Origin: Serinicoccus profundi
GTDB lineage: Bacteria; Actinomycetota; Actinomycetes; Actinomycetales; Dermatophilaceae
Direction: 5' to 3'
Assembly: GCF_008001015.1 (NCBI RefSeq)
Contig: NZ_CP042862.1
Location: 372,001 to 436,000, forward strand
Length of the DNA stretch: 64,000 bases
Under the pieces are notes generated by a model. It made no database searches. It was not told where the DNA came from and saw only the letters and a list, made by a program, of their open reading frames with translations. A program made the position numbers and the translations under genes. Below are positions 8,792 to 15,395 of this stretch, in pieces. Each line of letters starts with the position of its first letter. The stretch's first letter is position 1.

Positions 8792-9090
8792 GAGAGCACC
8801 TCGGTGAGTTGATCTACGGTCGGTGAGCCCGCGAGACCTGCTGGTATCTGGTAGACCCGGCACGCCAGACCGACCTGCTCGGCGCCGCTGGAGAATGGAT
8901 CGTGGCCGTCGATGCGGATCGTGGGTGATCCGGCGAAACCAACCCGTTCGGCGTCCTCAGGTGTTTCAACCTTGCGCCGCTCGACCACAACGTCGACACG
9001 ACCCAGTCGGGTCAACGCCTCGGACAGTCGCTCATTCGCGACGGTCCAGTGCGGACAGCCGTCGAAGTAGAAGAGTTCGAGTCGCAACAC
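8788..9090 (-). CDS. Thioredoxin-like (DF-family) protein linked to metal resistance
   Basis: 100-residue thioredoxin-fold protein of the small family often annotated as DF-family (seleno)protein or alkylmercury-lyase-like thioredoxin. It opens LRLELFYFDGCPHW; a single Cys replaces the usual CxxC. It contains ETPEDAERVGFAGSPTIRIDG with the cis-proline region, and ends with ACRVYQIPAGLAGSPT. The GTG start at 9090 has a GGAGG six bases upstream, so I prefer it to the longer frame beginning at 9150. It is about half identical by eye to the protein at 11487-11801 in the neighbouring element. The next gene starts within its stop codon. Confidence 0.75.
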   Translation of the reverse strand: MLRLELFYFDGCPHWTVANERLSEALTRLGRVDVVVERRKVETPEDAERVGFAGSPTIRIDGHDPFSSGAEQVGLACRVYQIPAGLAGSPTVDQLTEVLS

Positions 9091-9159
9091 TTGCCTCCAT
9101 CTCCTGACCCCTGCACCAAGTTGGTCAACGGGCTCTCCATTCTCGACCACCGGGTGGCT

Positions 9160-9185
9160 ATGACAACTTGCGCGAGCAACCTACA
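9160..9185 (+). repeat. Putative right end of a Tn7-like element (element X)
   Basis: The eight terminal bases AACCTACA (9178-9185) equal the last eight of element Z at 21050-21057. Just inside, GACAACTTGCG resembles GACAAGTTACG at the same distance (one base offset) in Z. Twelve bases further right the left end of element Y begins. No left end for X is visible in the window, so X would run past base 1. Confidence 0.5.
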
Positions 9186-9197
9186 GGCTGGTCTGTT

Positions 9198-9300
9198 TGT
9201 AGATTCTCGGCCGATCTGTCGGGGGGAGCGGGTACGTGACCTGCGGAGCGACATGCTGATGAGAGGCCGCAGGTCTCCCTAACTTGTCGGAATCCTCAGC
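9198..9300 (+). repeat. Left end of element Y
   Basis: Starts TGTAGATTC and continues TCGGCCGATCTGTCGGGG. About 80% identical over 100 bases to the left end of element Z at 13311. The stretch 9091-9534 holds the X and Y ends and no gene I can support. Confidence 0.7.
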
Positions 9301-9906
9301 GAAGACTCTCAGAGTCGGTCGGGGGCCGCCCCCAAGCCCCTTGCCAATGGTCGTGACATCACTCTCACGCATGACGCCGATGTCCGGATGTTCTCTCCCG
9401 ACTGGAGAGGAGGCCGGCGGGCGATCCTCTTCGCGGATCCGGAATTCCCACGAGTCACGCCTGTTACAGGGCGATGCCCAATGCTGCGGGTGTGCACCCG
9501 TTCTCGTTCTGGGGGGTCATACCCTGTGCGGCTGTTACTGCGACGGGGACAGGATGTGGCATATGTCCTGGTCTGCGCAGTGGCCGGGGTCAAGCAGCTG
9601 GCTGCGCTGGAGCAGGGCCTCGAGCTCTGCCTGCAGCGTGAGGAGGTTGCGGATCCGTGTCCGAACGTCAGCGAGCTTGGTGTCCAGGAGCGTGGTGACG
9701 TGCTGGCAGGGGGTGGACCCCTGGTCACGTAGGTCCAGGATGCTGCGGATCTGTGACAGCGTGAGCCCGGCCGCTTGCGCCATGGCGATGTAGCGCAGCC
9801 GTGTTGCTGCGGAGTCGTCGTAGACGCGGTAGCCGTTCGCCCCTCGCTCGGCCTCGGGCAGCAGGCCCTGGCGCTCGTAGAAGCGGATGGTCTGACTGCT
9901 CACTCC

Positions 9907-11385
9907 GGGGGTGTCAGATGGTCTGTGTAAGTGCCGGGTCTCCGACCGAGAAGGAGATTGACTGTGAGCATGACGCACGACGAGATGAGGGCCGAGGATC
10001 TGGACCAGGTCGAGGTGGAGCATCGGGCCGCGGCTGCGCGGCTGCGTGAGGAGTTCTTCGACGACGAGCTGGTCGACAAGTTGCTCGCGGCGACCGGTGA
10101 GCGCGGGGTGTCCTTGACCGGGGCCGGTGGCTTCCTGCCCGAGATGATCAAGACCGTCCTGGAGCGCGGCATGGGAGCCGAGCTGACCGACCACCTCGGG
10201 TACGCCAAGGGCGACGCGGCCGGCCGAGGTTCGGGGAACTCCCGCAACGGCACGACCCCCAAGACGGTGGGCACCGAGGTCGGTGACATCGCCCTGGACC
10301 AGCCGAGGGACCGCAACTCCACGTTCTCCTCGGCGCTGGTGCCCAAGGGCGCCCGCCGCCTCGGCGGGCTGGAGGACATGATCATCTCCCTGTACGCCGG
10401 CGGGATGACCGTTCGCGACATCCAGCATCATCTGGGCGCGACGCTGGGCACCGAGCTGAGCCACGAGACGATCAGCAACGTCACCGACGCCGTGCTCGAG
10501 GAGGTCAAGGCCTGGCAGTCCCGCCCGCTGGAGGCGTTCTACCCGGTGATCTACCTCGACGCCCTGGTGGTCAAGGTCCGCGACGGGTCGCACGTGACCA
10601 ACCGCTCGGCGCACGTGGCCGTCGGCGTCGACATGGACGGCGTCAAGCACGTCCTGGGCATTTGGGTCCAGGCCACCGAGGGCGCCAAGTTCTGGGCCGG
10701 CGTGTGCGCCCAGCTGGCCAACCGCGGCGTCAAGGACGTGCTCATCGTCTGCTGCGACGGGCTGACCGGCCTGGCCGAGGCGATCGAGGCGACCTGGCCG
10801 CACGCGATGGTGCAGACCTGCGTGGTGCACCTGATCCGGGCCTCGATGCGGTTCGTCTCCTACGCCGACCGCAAGGCCGTCGCCGCGATGCTGCGCCCGA
10901 TCTACACCGCCGCTGACGAGGACGCAGCGCTCATGGCGCTGGCCGCCTTCGCCGACTCCAACCTGGGCAAGAAGTACCCCGCTGCGGTCGCCACCTGGGA
11001 GAACGCCTGGGACCGGTTCATCCCCTTCCTGGCGTTCGGGCCCGCGCTGCGCAAGGTCATCTACACGACCAACAGCATCGAGAGCCTGAACTACCAGCTG
11101 CGCAAGATCATCAAGAACCGCGGCCACTTCCCCAGCGACGAGGCCGTGATCAAGCTGCTCTGGCTGGCAATCATGAACATCGAGGACAAACGAGCCCGAG
11201 AACGAGCCAAGCAGGCCAGCAAGGGCAAAGACCGAAAGTCGGTGCCCCGCCTGATCGAAGGCGCCGCCGTCACCGGTTGGAAAGCCGCCCTTGGCGAGCT
11301 CGCCCTCGTCTACCCCGACCGCGTAAACGCCTACCTGTAAACCCAATGTGACCCACATCACTTACACAAACATCGTGACAAGCTC
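9907..11385 (+). mobile_element. IS256-family insertion sequence in merR
   Basis: 1,479-bp element with 27-bp imperfect terminal inverted repeats (19 of 27 positions agree; the inner ten, TGTGTAAGTG, are perfect). It is flanked by an 8-bp direct repeat CTCACTCC (9899-9906 and 11386-11393). Because the next two target bases are GG, the exact left boundary is uncertain by two bases. It encodes a single transposase. Confidence 0.9.
9964..11340 (+). CDS. IS256-family transposase
   Basis: 458-residue DDE transposase (Transposase_mut). The N-terminal part contains LLAATGERGVSLTGAGGFLP and the family segment GYAKGDAAGRGSGNSRNG. The catalytic aspartates are in IYLDALVVKVRD and IVCCDGLTGL, and the acidic residue lies in the C-terminal signature NSIESLNYQLRKIIKNRGHF. 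The GTG at 9964 is chosen because AAGGAG lies seven bases upstream; the ATG at 9970 is the alternative. The gene fills the element and appears intact, so the element could still be mobile. Confidence 0.93.
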   Translation: MSMTHDEMRAEDLDQVEVEHRAAAARLREEFFDDELVDKLLAATGERGVSLTGAGGFLPEMIKTVLERGMGAELTDHLGYAKGDAAGRGSGNSRNGTTPKTVGTEVGDIALDQPRDRNSTFSSALVPKGARRLGGLEDMIISLYAGGMTVRDIQHHLGATLGTELSHETISNVTDAVLEEVKAWQSRPLEAFYPVIYLDALVVKVRDGSHVTNRSAHVAVGVDMDGVKHVLGIWVQATEGAKFWAGVCAQLANRGVKDVLIVCCDGLTGLAEAIEATWPHAMVQTCVVHLIRASMRFVSYADRKAVAAMLRPIYTAADEDAALMALAAFADSNLGKKYPAAVATWENAWDRFIPFLAFGPALRKVIYTTNSIESLNYQLRKIIKNRGHFPSDEAVIKLLWLAIMNIEDKRARERAKQASKGKDRKSVPRLIEGAAVTGWKAALGELALVYPDRVNAYL

Positions 11386-11447
11386 CTCACTCCGGCCGAC
11401 TCGGCCAGCTCTCCGATCCGCATTCGCCCGTCTCCCACCTCTCGCGC

Positions 11448-11486
11448 TTGACCTTGCACCACGGTACAAGGTCTAGCGTCGCGGGC
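11448..11486 (+). promoter_or_regulatory. MerR-type promoter and operator
   Basis: A -35 TTGACC (11448-11453) and -10 TAGCGT (11474-11479) are separated by 20 bp. The spacer carries a dyad with arms ACCTTG and CAAGGT (11451-11472). The overlong 19-20 bp spacer with a central dyad is the hallmark of MerR-activated promoters. The predicted transcription start falls at or next to the ATG at 11487, so the message would be leaderless. Confidence 0.8.
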
Positions 11487-11801
11487 ATGGACGTCTGCCT
11501 GCTCTACTTCGAGGACTGCCCCAGCTGGAAGGTGACTGACCGCAGGTTGGTCGCGATCGCGACCGAACACCCCGAAGTCAGGATCCGGCGTCAGCGCGTC
11601 GAGACCCTCGAGCAGGCCGAGCGGGTGGGCTTTCGGGGCTCACCGACCGTCCTGGTCGACGGGGCCGACGCGTTCGGCTCACCCGATTCAGCAGCTGGCC
11701 TCTCCTGCCGGGTCTATCGCACGGCCGACGGCCTTGCTGGGGCACCGACCCTGGAACAGCTACACGCAGCGCTGGGGCTGACCCAGGAGGTCACGCGATG
11801 A
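11487..11801 (+). CDS. Thioredoxin-like (DF-family) protein, first gene of the MerR-regulated operon
   Basis: 104-residue thioredoxin-fold protein, paralogous to the one at 8788-9090. It opens MDVCLLYFEDCPSW with cysteines at residues 4 and 11, carries ETLEQAERVGFRGSPTVLVDG and ends LSCRVYRTADGLAGAPT. I chose the ATG at 11487 because the longer frame from 11448 would run through the -35 and operator. It overlaps the flavoprotein gene by four bases. Under a heavy-metal MerR promoter it may act as a small thiol carrier that hands metal or electrons to the flavoprotein; that role is inferred from context. Confidence 0.8.
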   Translation: MDVCLLYFEDCPSWKVTDRRLVAIATEHPEVRIRRQRVETLEQAERVGFRGSPTVLVDGADAFGSPDSAAGLSCRVYRTADGLAGAPTLEQLHAALGLTQEVTR

Positions 11802-13150
11802 TCTACGACTACGACCTGATCGTCATCGGTGCCGGCATGGCCGGGGTCACGGCGGCGAACAAGTGCGCCGCCGCTGGATGGAAGGTCGCGATCGTCGACG
11901 CCCTTCCCTACGGCGGCACGTGTGCCCTGAGAGGGTGTGATCCCAAGAAGATCCTGCGCCGCGGTGCCGAGATCATCGACAGTGCCCGCCTGATGCGGGG
12001 TAAGGGCATCAACGACGACGGCCTGTCGGTCGACTGGGCCGACCTCATGGCGCACAAGCACGGCTTCACCGACCCCGTCCCCGCCAGTATGGAGGCAGGA
12101 CTGACCGGTAACGGCGTTACCACCCTGCACGGGACGGCGCGGTTCACCGGTCCCCAGACCGTGGCCATCGACGACGCCCCCTGCACCAGCCGACACTTCC
12201 TCATCACCACCGGTGCGCGCCCCCGCCCGCTAGACCTGCCCGGGCACGAGCACCTGCTGGACAGCACCGGCTTCCTGGACCTGACCGAGCTGCCGCGACG
12301 GATCCTGTTCGTCGGCGGTGGCTTCATCTCCTTCGAGTTCGCGCACATCGCCGCCCGGGCCGGAAGCACCCCGGTCATCCTGGACCGCAAACCACGACCG
12401 CTGAAGGCCTTCGACCCCGACCTCGTCGACCTCCTCATCGACCGCGGCACCAAGGCCGGCATCGAGAACTGGCCCTCTGCGACGCTCACCGCCGTGGAGA
12501 AGACCAGCACCGGCTATCAGGTGAGCGTCGATGAACCAGGGCGGTCAACGACAAGGGAGTTCGACCTTGTCGTGCACGGCGCAGGCCGGGTCCCCGAGCT
12601 GACGACCCTGGACCTGGAGACCGCCGGCGTGCAGTGGGACGAGGACGGGATCCGCGTAGCAGCCCATCTGCAGAGCACCAGCAACCCGGCGGTCTACGCC
12701 GCCGGCGACGCGGCCAGCACCCCTGGCATGCCATTGACCCCGGTCGCCGTGTTCGAGGGCAAGGTCGCCGCGTCCAACATGCTCAAGGGCACCACGACCG
12801 CCCCTGACTACACCGGCGTGTCCACCGCGGTGTTCACGATCCCCGAACTCGCCCGGGTCGGCCTGCTCGAGGAAGAAGCCCGCGACCGGGGCATTGACAT
12901 CGACGTCCGCTACACCGACACCAGCAGCTGGTACTCCAACTACCGGATCGGGGAGACGACCGCCGCGACCAAGATCCTCATCGACCGCTCCGACGACACC
13001 ATCGTGGGAGCACACCTGCTCGGACCCGAGTACGCCGAACTCGTCAACATCCTCGCCCTCGCCATGAAACTGCGACTCACCACCCGCCAGCTGAAGTCGA
13101 TGACCGCCGCCTACCCCACCGTCGGATCAGACCTGGGCTCCATGCTCTGA
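11798..13150 (+). CDS. Mercuric-reductase/lipoamide-dehydrogenase-like flavoprotein
   Basis: 450-residue class I pyridine nucleotide-disulfide oxidoreductase. FAD-binding VIGAGMAGVTAANK is at residues 9-22. The redox-active Cys pair is C42 and C47 (GGTCALRGC). The NAD(P)-binding segment is LFVGGGFISFEFAHIA, and VYAAGDAA is the second FAD motif. The C-terminal HPT of lipoamide dehydrogenases is replaced by AYPT, that is Tyr instead of the catalytic His, as in mercuric reductases. However, the C-terminal Cys pair and the N-terminal HMA domain of MerA are absent. It is therefore best called a MerA-like reductase of unknown substrate. The start overlaps the thioredoxin-like gene. Confidence 0.8.
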   Translation: MIYDYDLIVIGAGMAGVTAANKCAAAGWKVAIVDALPYGGTCALRGCDPKKILRRGAEIIDSARLMRGKGINDDGLSVDWADLMAHKHGFTDPVPASMEAGLTGNGVTTLHGTARFTGPQTVAIDDAPCTSRHFLITTGARPRPLDLPGHEHLLDSTGFLDLTELPRRILFVGGGFISFEFAHIAARAGSTPVILDRKPRPLKAFDPDLVDLLIDRGTKAGIENWPSATLTAVEKTSTGYQVSVDEPGRSTTREFDLVVHGAGRVPELTTLDLETAGVQWDEDGIRVAAHLQSTSNPAVYAAGDAASTPGMPLTPVAVFEGKVAASNMLKGTTTAPDYTGVSTAVFTIPELARVGLLEEEARDRGIDIDVRYTDTSSWYSNYRIGETTAATKILIDRSDDTIVGAHLLGPEYAELVNILALAMKLRLTTRQLKSMTAAYPTVGSDLGSML

Positions 13151-13224
13151 ACCAGGCACGAGCAGCAATCCCACAACACCGTGTGCTCAGCAGCGGTTCC
13201 ACTGTCACGAGACTCAGCGTGACA

Positions 13225-13300
13225 CTCCGCCATTAACTGGGACGACCGACACGCGTCCGCCAGTTAAGTGAGAAACCGACACGTTAGATGAGATCCCACA
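13225..13300 (+). repeat. Right end of element Y with 30-bp-period repeats
   Basis: Two ACCGACACG cores at 13245-13253 and 13275-13283, exactly 30 bp apart, with the terminus ATCCCACA at 13293-13300. The core-to-end distance (17 bases) and the 30-bp period are the same as at the right end of element Z. An inverted pair TTAACTGG/CCAGTTAA lies around the inner core. These are candidate TnsB-binding sites. Confidence 0.7.
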
Positions 13301-13310
13301 GCTGGCAAGA

Positions 13311-13415
13311 TGTAGGTTCTCGGCCGATCTGTCGGGGGAGTGGTTCGTTGACCTGCAGGGCGACAAGATGGTGAGACGAGGGCTGTCTCACCAACTTGTA
13401 GGGAATCCTCAGGCT
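13311..13415 (+). repeat. Left end of element Z
   Basis: Begins TGTAGGTTCTCGGCCGATCT and matches the left end of element Y along about 105 bases. It contains an internal inverted pair TGGTGAGAC/GTCTCACCA. It follows the right end of element Y after only ten bases. Confidence 0.75.
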
Positions 13416-13493
13416 CGAAATCCGGGCTCAGCAAGCTCGAAGGCGGCGCATGCACCTGTGAACCTGCAAAGCACACCCCAGCGCGGGCCTCCG

Positions 13494-13997
13494 CTAGGTG
13501 GTTTGCACTGTCGTGAATCCCAGGCCGCGGTATAGGCCGTGCGCGGCGGAGGAAGTGCCTTGCCCGACGCGCAGCGACAGCTGCCGGTCGCCAGCGCTTG
13601 TGCAGGCCTCCATCGCGGCCAGCACCAGCGACCGGCCCAAGCCAAGGCCCCGCGCTTCGGGATGCACGAACAGGTCGATGACGAAGGGCCCGTCGAGGTG
13701 GTCGTCCCAGATGGAACGCTCGACGACCAGGATCGCGCCCGCCGGCCTGCCGCGAACGCGCGCGAGCCAGCTCGCATCCGTTCGCAGGGTTCCGAACTGG
13801 CCGGTGAAGGTCTCATCGATCTCGCGTCGGGCGTCGTCCAGGTCCTCGGCTCCCACCTGGGGCGGGTAGCTGGCCAGGTAGAGCCGAGCCAGATTCTCAC
13901 GCTGGGACTGATCGAGAGGCATGAGGCGCTCGGCGGGATGAGCGGCGGGTGGATCGCCGGCCGCAGGCAGCGTGATGCTGAGCAGGTCAGAAGGCAT
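13494..13997 (-). CDS. GNAT-family N-acetyltransferase
   Basis: 167-residue GNAT acetyltransferase. The acetyl-CoA-binding signature VHPEARGLGLGRSLV is present, preceded by the beta-strand FVIDLF, and followed by the conserved aromatic segment AAHGLYRGLGFTTV near the C-terminus. Substrate is unknown. I chose the ATG giving MPSDLLSITLP because the longer frame from 14123 adds unrelated residues. It is divergent from the MerR-type regulator at 14168, so the two probably share a control region and the regulator may govern the acetyltransferase. It is cargo of element Z. Confidence 0.8.
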   Translation of the reverse strand: MPSDLLSITLPAAGDPPAAHPAERLMPLDQSQRENLARLYLASYPPQVGAEDLDDARREIDETFTGQFGTLRTDASWLARVRGRPAGAILVVERSIWDDHLDGPFVIDLFVHPEARGLGLGRSLVLAAMEACTSAGDRQLSLRVGQGTSSAAHGLYRGLGFTTVQTT

Positions 13998-14126
13998 GAG
14001 GGTTCCGTTCCAATGGTCGATGACGTGGGGATGAGAGGCGACGTCAGGAGCGGAACATGGTGAGGAGGATAGCAACCACGTGATGCCGACCGCCCGCCCT
14101 CCGGGGACGGGCGCCCAGGGCATGTG

Positions 14127-14157
14127 TTGACCTTGACACTGTGGAAGGGCGTCAGAT
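14127..14157 (+). promoter_or_regulatory. MerR-type promoter for the regulator at 14168
   Basis: A -35 TTGACC (14127-14132), an 18-bp imperfect dyad with arms CCTT and AAGG (14131-14148), and a -10 candidate TCAGAT at 14152-14157 give a 19-bp spacer. The inferred transcription start is next to the ATG at 14168, again suggesting a leaderless message and autoregulation. Confidence 0.5.
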
Positions 14158-14167
14158 GGCTGTCGAC

Positions 14168-14968
14168 ATGCTGAGTATCGGACATATGGCGCACGTGACC
14201 GGGGTGTCCCGGCGGATGCTGCGGCACTGGGAAGAGGTAGGTCTGCTCGCGCCGGCCTCCGTCGATGAGTTCACCGGCTACCGCCGGTACGCGCGGAATC
14301 AAGTTGGCCGGGTTCGGGCGATAGCGTCATTGAGAGCCGTCGGCTTCAGCCTCGACGCGATCAATGATCTTCTCGGTGGGCAACTCTCGGAGCGGCGACT
14401 CAAGGAGCTCCTGCGAGCTCGTGAGAACGAGCTCGTGGCCCAGATCGACGAGGACTCAGCGCGTCTGAAGGAGGTGCGAAAGCGCCTCACCGCTCTCCAG
14501 AGAGGACACCGAACGATCATGAACAACCTCGAGCTCGGCACGCTACCTACCTTGCAACTGGCAGCCCTGCAGACCTTCGTGGCGGATGAGTCGGAGATCG
14601 GCGACGCGGTCGCCGATCTACTGCCGCGAGTACGGGACCAGCTGGCCAAGAACGGCGTCACCGACGTCGACATCGTGCTCACGTACGACGGGACCTCCGA
14701 GGACAGCATCGTCGTCACCGCAGGGGCTCCGACCTCTGATGCACGCGTCATCCCAGGCCTCGAGGCAGTCCGGGTCGAGGGAGCCGAGCACGGTGCCAGT
14801 GTCCGTTTCGACACACCGCCCTCTGATATCGGTGATGCGTGGATCGCGATCGATGCGAACCTCGAACAACGCGGTCAAGAGACGACCGGGGTCTACCGCC
14901 AGACTCTCACGCGGGACGGTGGCGTCGTCCTGCAGGCGCCCCTCAAGAACCTGCCACACGAGGGCTGA
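14168..14968 (+). CDS. MerR-family regulator with C-terminal effector-binding domain
   Basis: 266-residue BmrR/TipA-like regulator. The N-terminal winged helix reads MLSIGHMAHVTGVSRRMLRHWEEVGLL, with the typical YRRYARNQVGRVRAI second wing. A coiled coil spans about residues 75-120, and a C-terminal GyrI-like domain of about 140 residues should bind a small ligand. The ATG at 14168 is preferred over 14156 and 14141 because it starts at the family position and directly after the inferred transcription start. No metal-binding cysteines are seen, so a drug-like or lipophilic ligand is more likely than a metal. It is divergent to the acetyltransferase. Confidence 0.8.
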   Translation: MLSIGHMAHVTGVSRRMLRHWEEVGLLAPASVDEFTGYRRYARNQVGRVRAIASLRAVGFSLDAINDLLGGQLSERRLKELLRARENELVAQIDEDSARLKEVRKRLTALQRGHRTIMNNLELGTLPTLQLAALQTFVADESEIGDAVADLLPRVRDQLAKNGVTDVDIVLTYDGTSEDSIVVTAGAPTSDARVIPGLEAVRVEGAEHGASVRFDTPPSDIGDAWIAIDANLEQRGQETTGVYRQTLTRDGGVVLQAPLKNLPHEG

Positions 14969-14984
14969 TGTGCGGCCGCGGGTC

Positions 14985-15332
14985 TCAGCCTCGGGTTGCT
15001 GCCCGGTGGTCCCCGTCCAGTTCCCAGGTGATGTGACCGCGCCTGGATAGGTCCTCAGTGTCGAGGGCGAGGGTGTGGCGGATCTGTCGGTGGACCAGCG
15101 GGTCGACGATGTGCTTGTCGTGCGGGAGGCCGCGCAGCGCCTGGTAGGTGGCGCGCGCGGTGGGGAGGAGGTGGGCCAGGAGGTCGGGGTTGGTGATGCC
15201 GTAGGTGCTGTCCAGGACGGCCGCAGCAGCCGGTGAGAACGCCTGCGACGGTAGTTCGTCCTCGGCAAGGAGGATGCTGACCGTCCTGCTGATCACCGTG
15301 GAGTGGTCCCAGTGCACGGACCATGGCAGCAA
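14985..15332 (-). CDS. Hypothetical protein following tniQ
   Basis: 115-residue ORF in the same reading frame as tniQ, whose stop is at 15396. It contains TVISRTVSILLAEDELPSQ and ends RRGHITWELDGDHRAATRG. The frame is open all the way from the tniQ stop, with TTG at 15332 and later GTG codons as possible starts. Composition is credible for a coding region, but I recognise no domain. It could be a separate small cargo gene or the severed tail of a once longer TniQ. Confidence 0.35.
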   Translation of the reverse strand: MLPWSVHWDHSTVISRTVSILLAEDELPSQAFSPAAAAVLDSTYGITNPDLLAHLLPTARATYQALRGLPHDKHIVDPLVHRQIRHTLALDTEDLSRRGHITWELDGDHRAATRG

Positions 15333-15395
15333 CGCCGGCGCTGACCCGGTGTCATCTCGTACCGGCGGCCGTGCCGGCCCGGGAGACTGGCTGCT

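Larger units (their letters stand above)
9535..11423 (-). pseudogene. merR: MerR-family heavy-metal regulator, split by an IS256-family element
   Basis: Reads MRIGELAESAGV (start ATG at 11423), is interrupted by the IS, and resumes SSQTIRFYERQGLL and so on to a stop at 9535. Rejoining the halves gives an intact 130-odd-residue MerR protein with helix-turn-helix, coiled coil and three cysteines at about C77, C120 and C126, matching the Hg(II) ligands of classical MerR in spacing. It diverges from the operon at 11487, whose promoter has the MerR architecture. With the DNA-binding region separated from the rest, this allele cannot work, so the operon is presumably uncontrolled here. Confidence 0.85.
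9198..13300. mobile_element. Tn7-like element Y, non-autonomous, with MerR/thioredoxin/flavoprotein cargo
   Basis: A 4.1-kb segment bounded by a left end almost identical to that of element Z (26 of the first 27 bases shared) and a right end with the same architecture as Z: terminal CCCACA, a core ACCGACACG ending 17 bases before the terminus, and a second core exactly 30 bases further in. It encodes no transposition proteins of its own apart from a secondary IS256-family insertion, so it would depend on machinery such as that in Z. Cargo is the split merR, a thioredoxin-like gene and a flavoprotein gene. The five bases flanking each end (CTGTT and GCTGG) do not match. Confidence 0.6.

Noticed and set aside
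9535-11361. 608-codon minus-strand frame joining antisense transposase sequence to the MerR C-terminus
   Set aside because: It arises because the IS is open on its antisense strand and happens to be in frame with merR; the real features are the plus-strand transposase and a split merR.
11798-13150. Calling the flavoprotein a true mercuric reductase
   Set aside because: The C-terminal vicinal cysteines and the HMA domain of MerA are absent, so the substrate is left open.
13245-13283. Two 30-bp-spaced repeats as a mini-CRISPR
   Set aside because: Only two cores of nine bases, and the same arrangement occurs at the right end of element Z next to tnsA; transposase-binding sites explain them.
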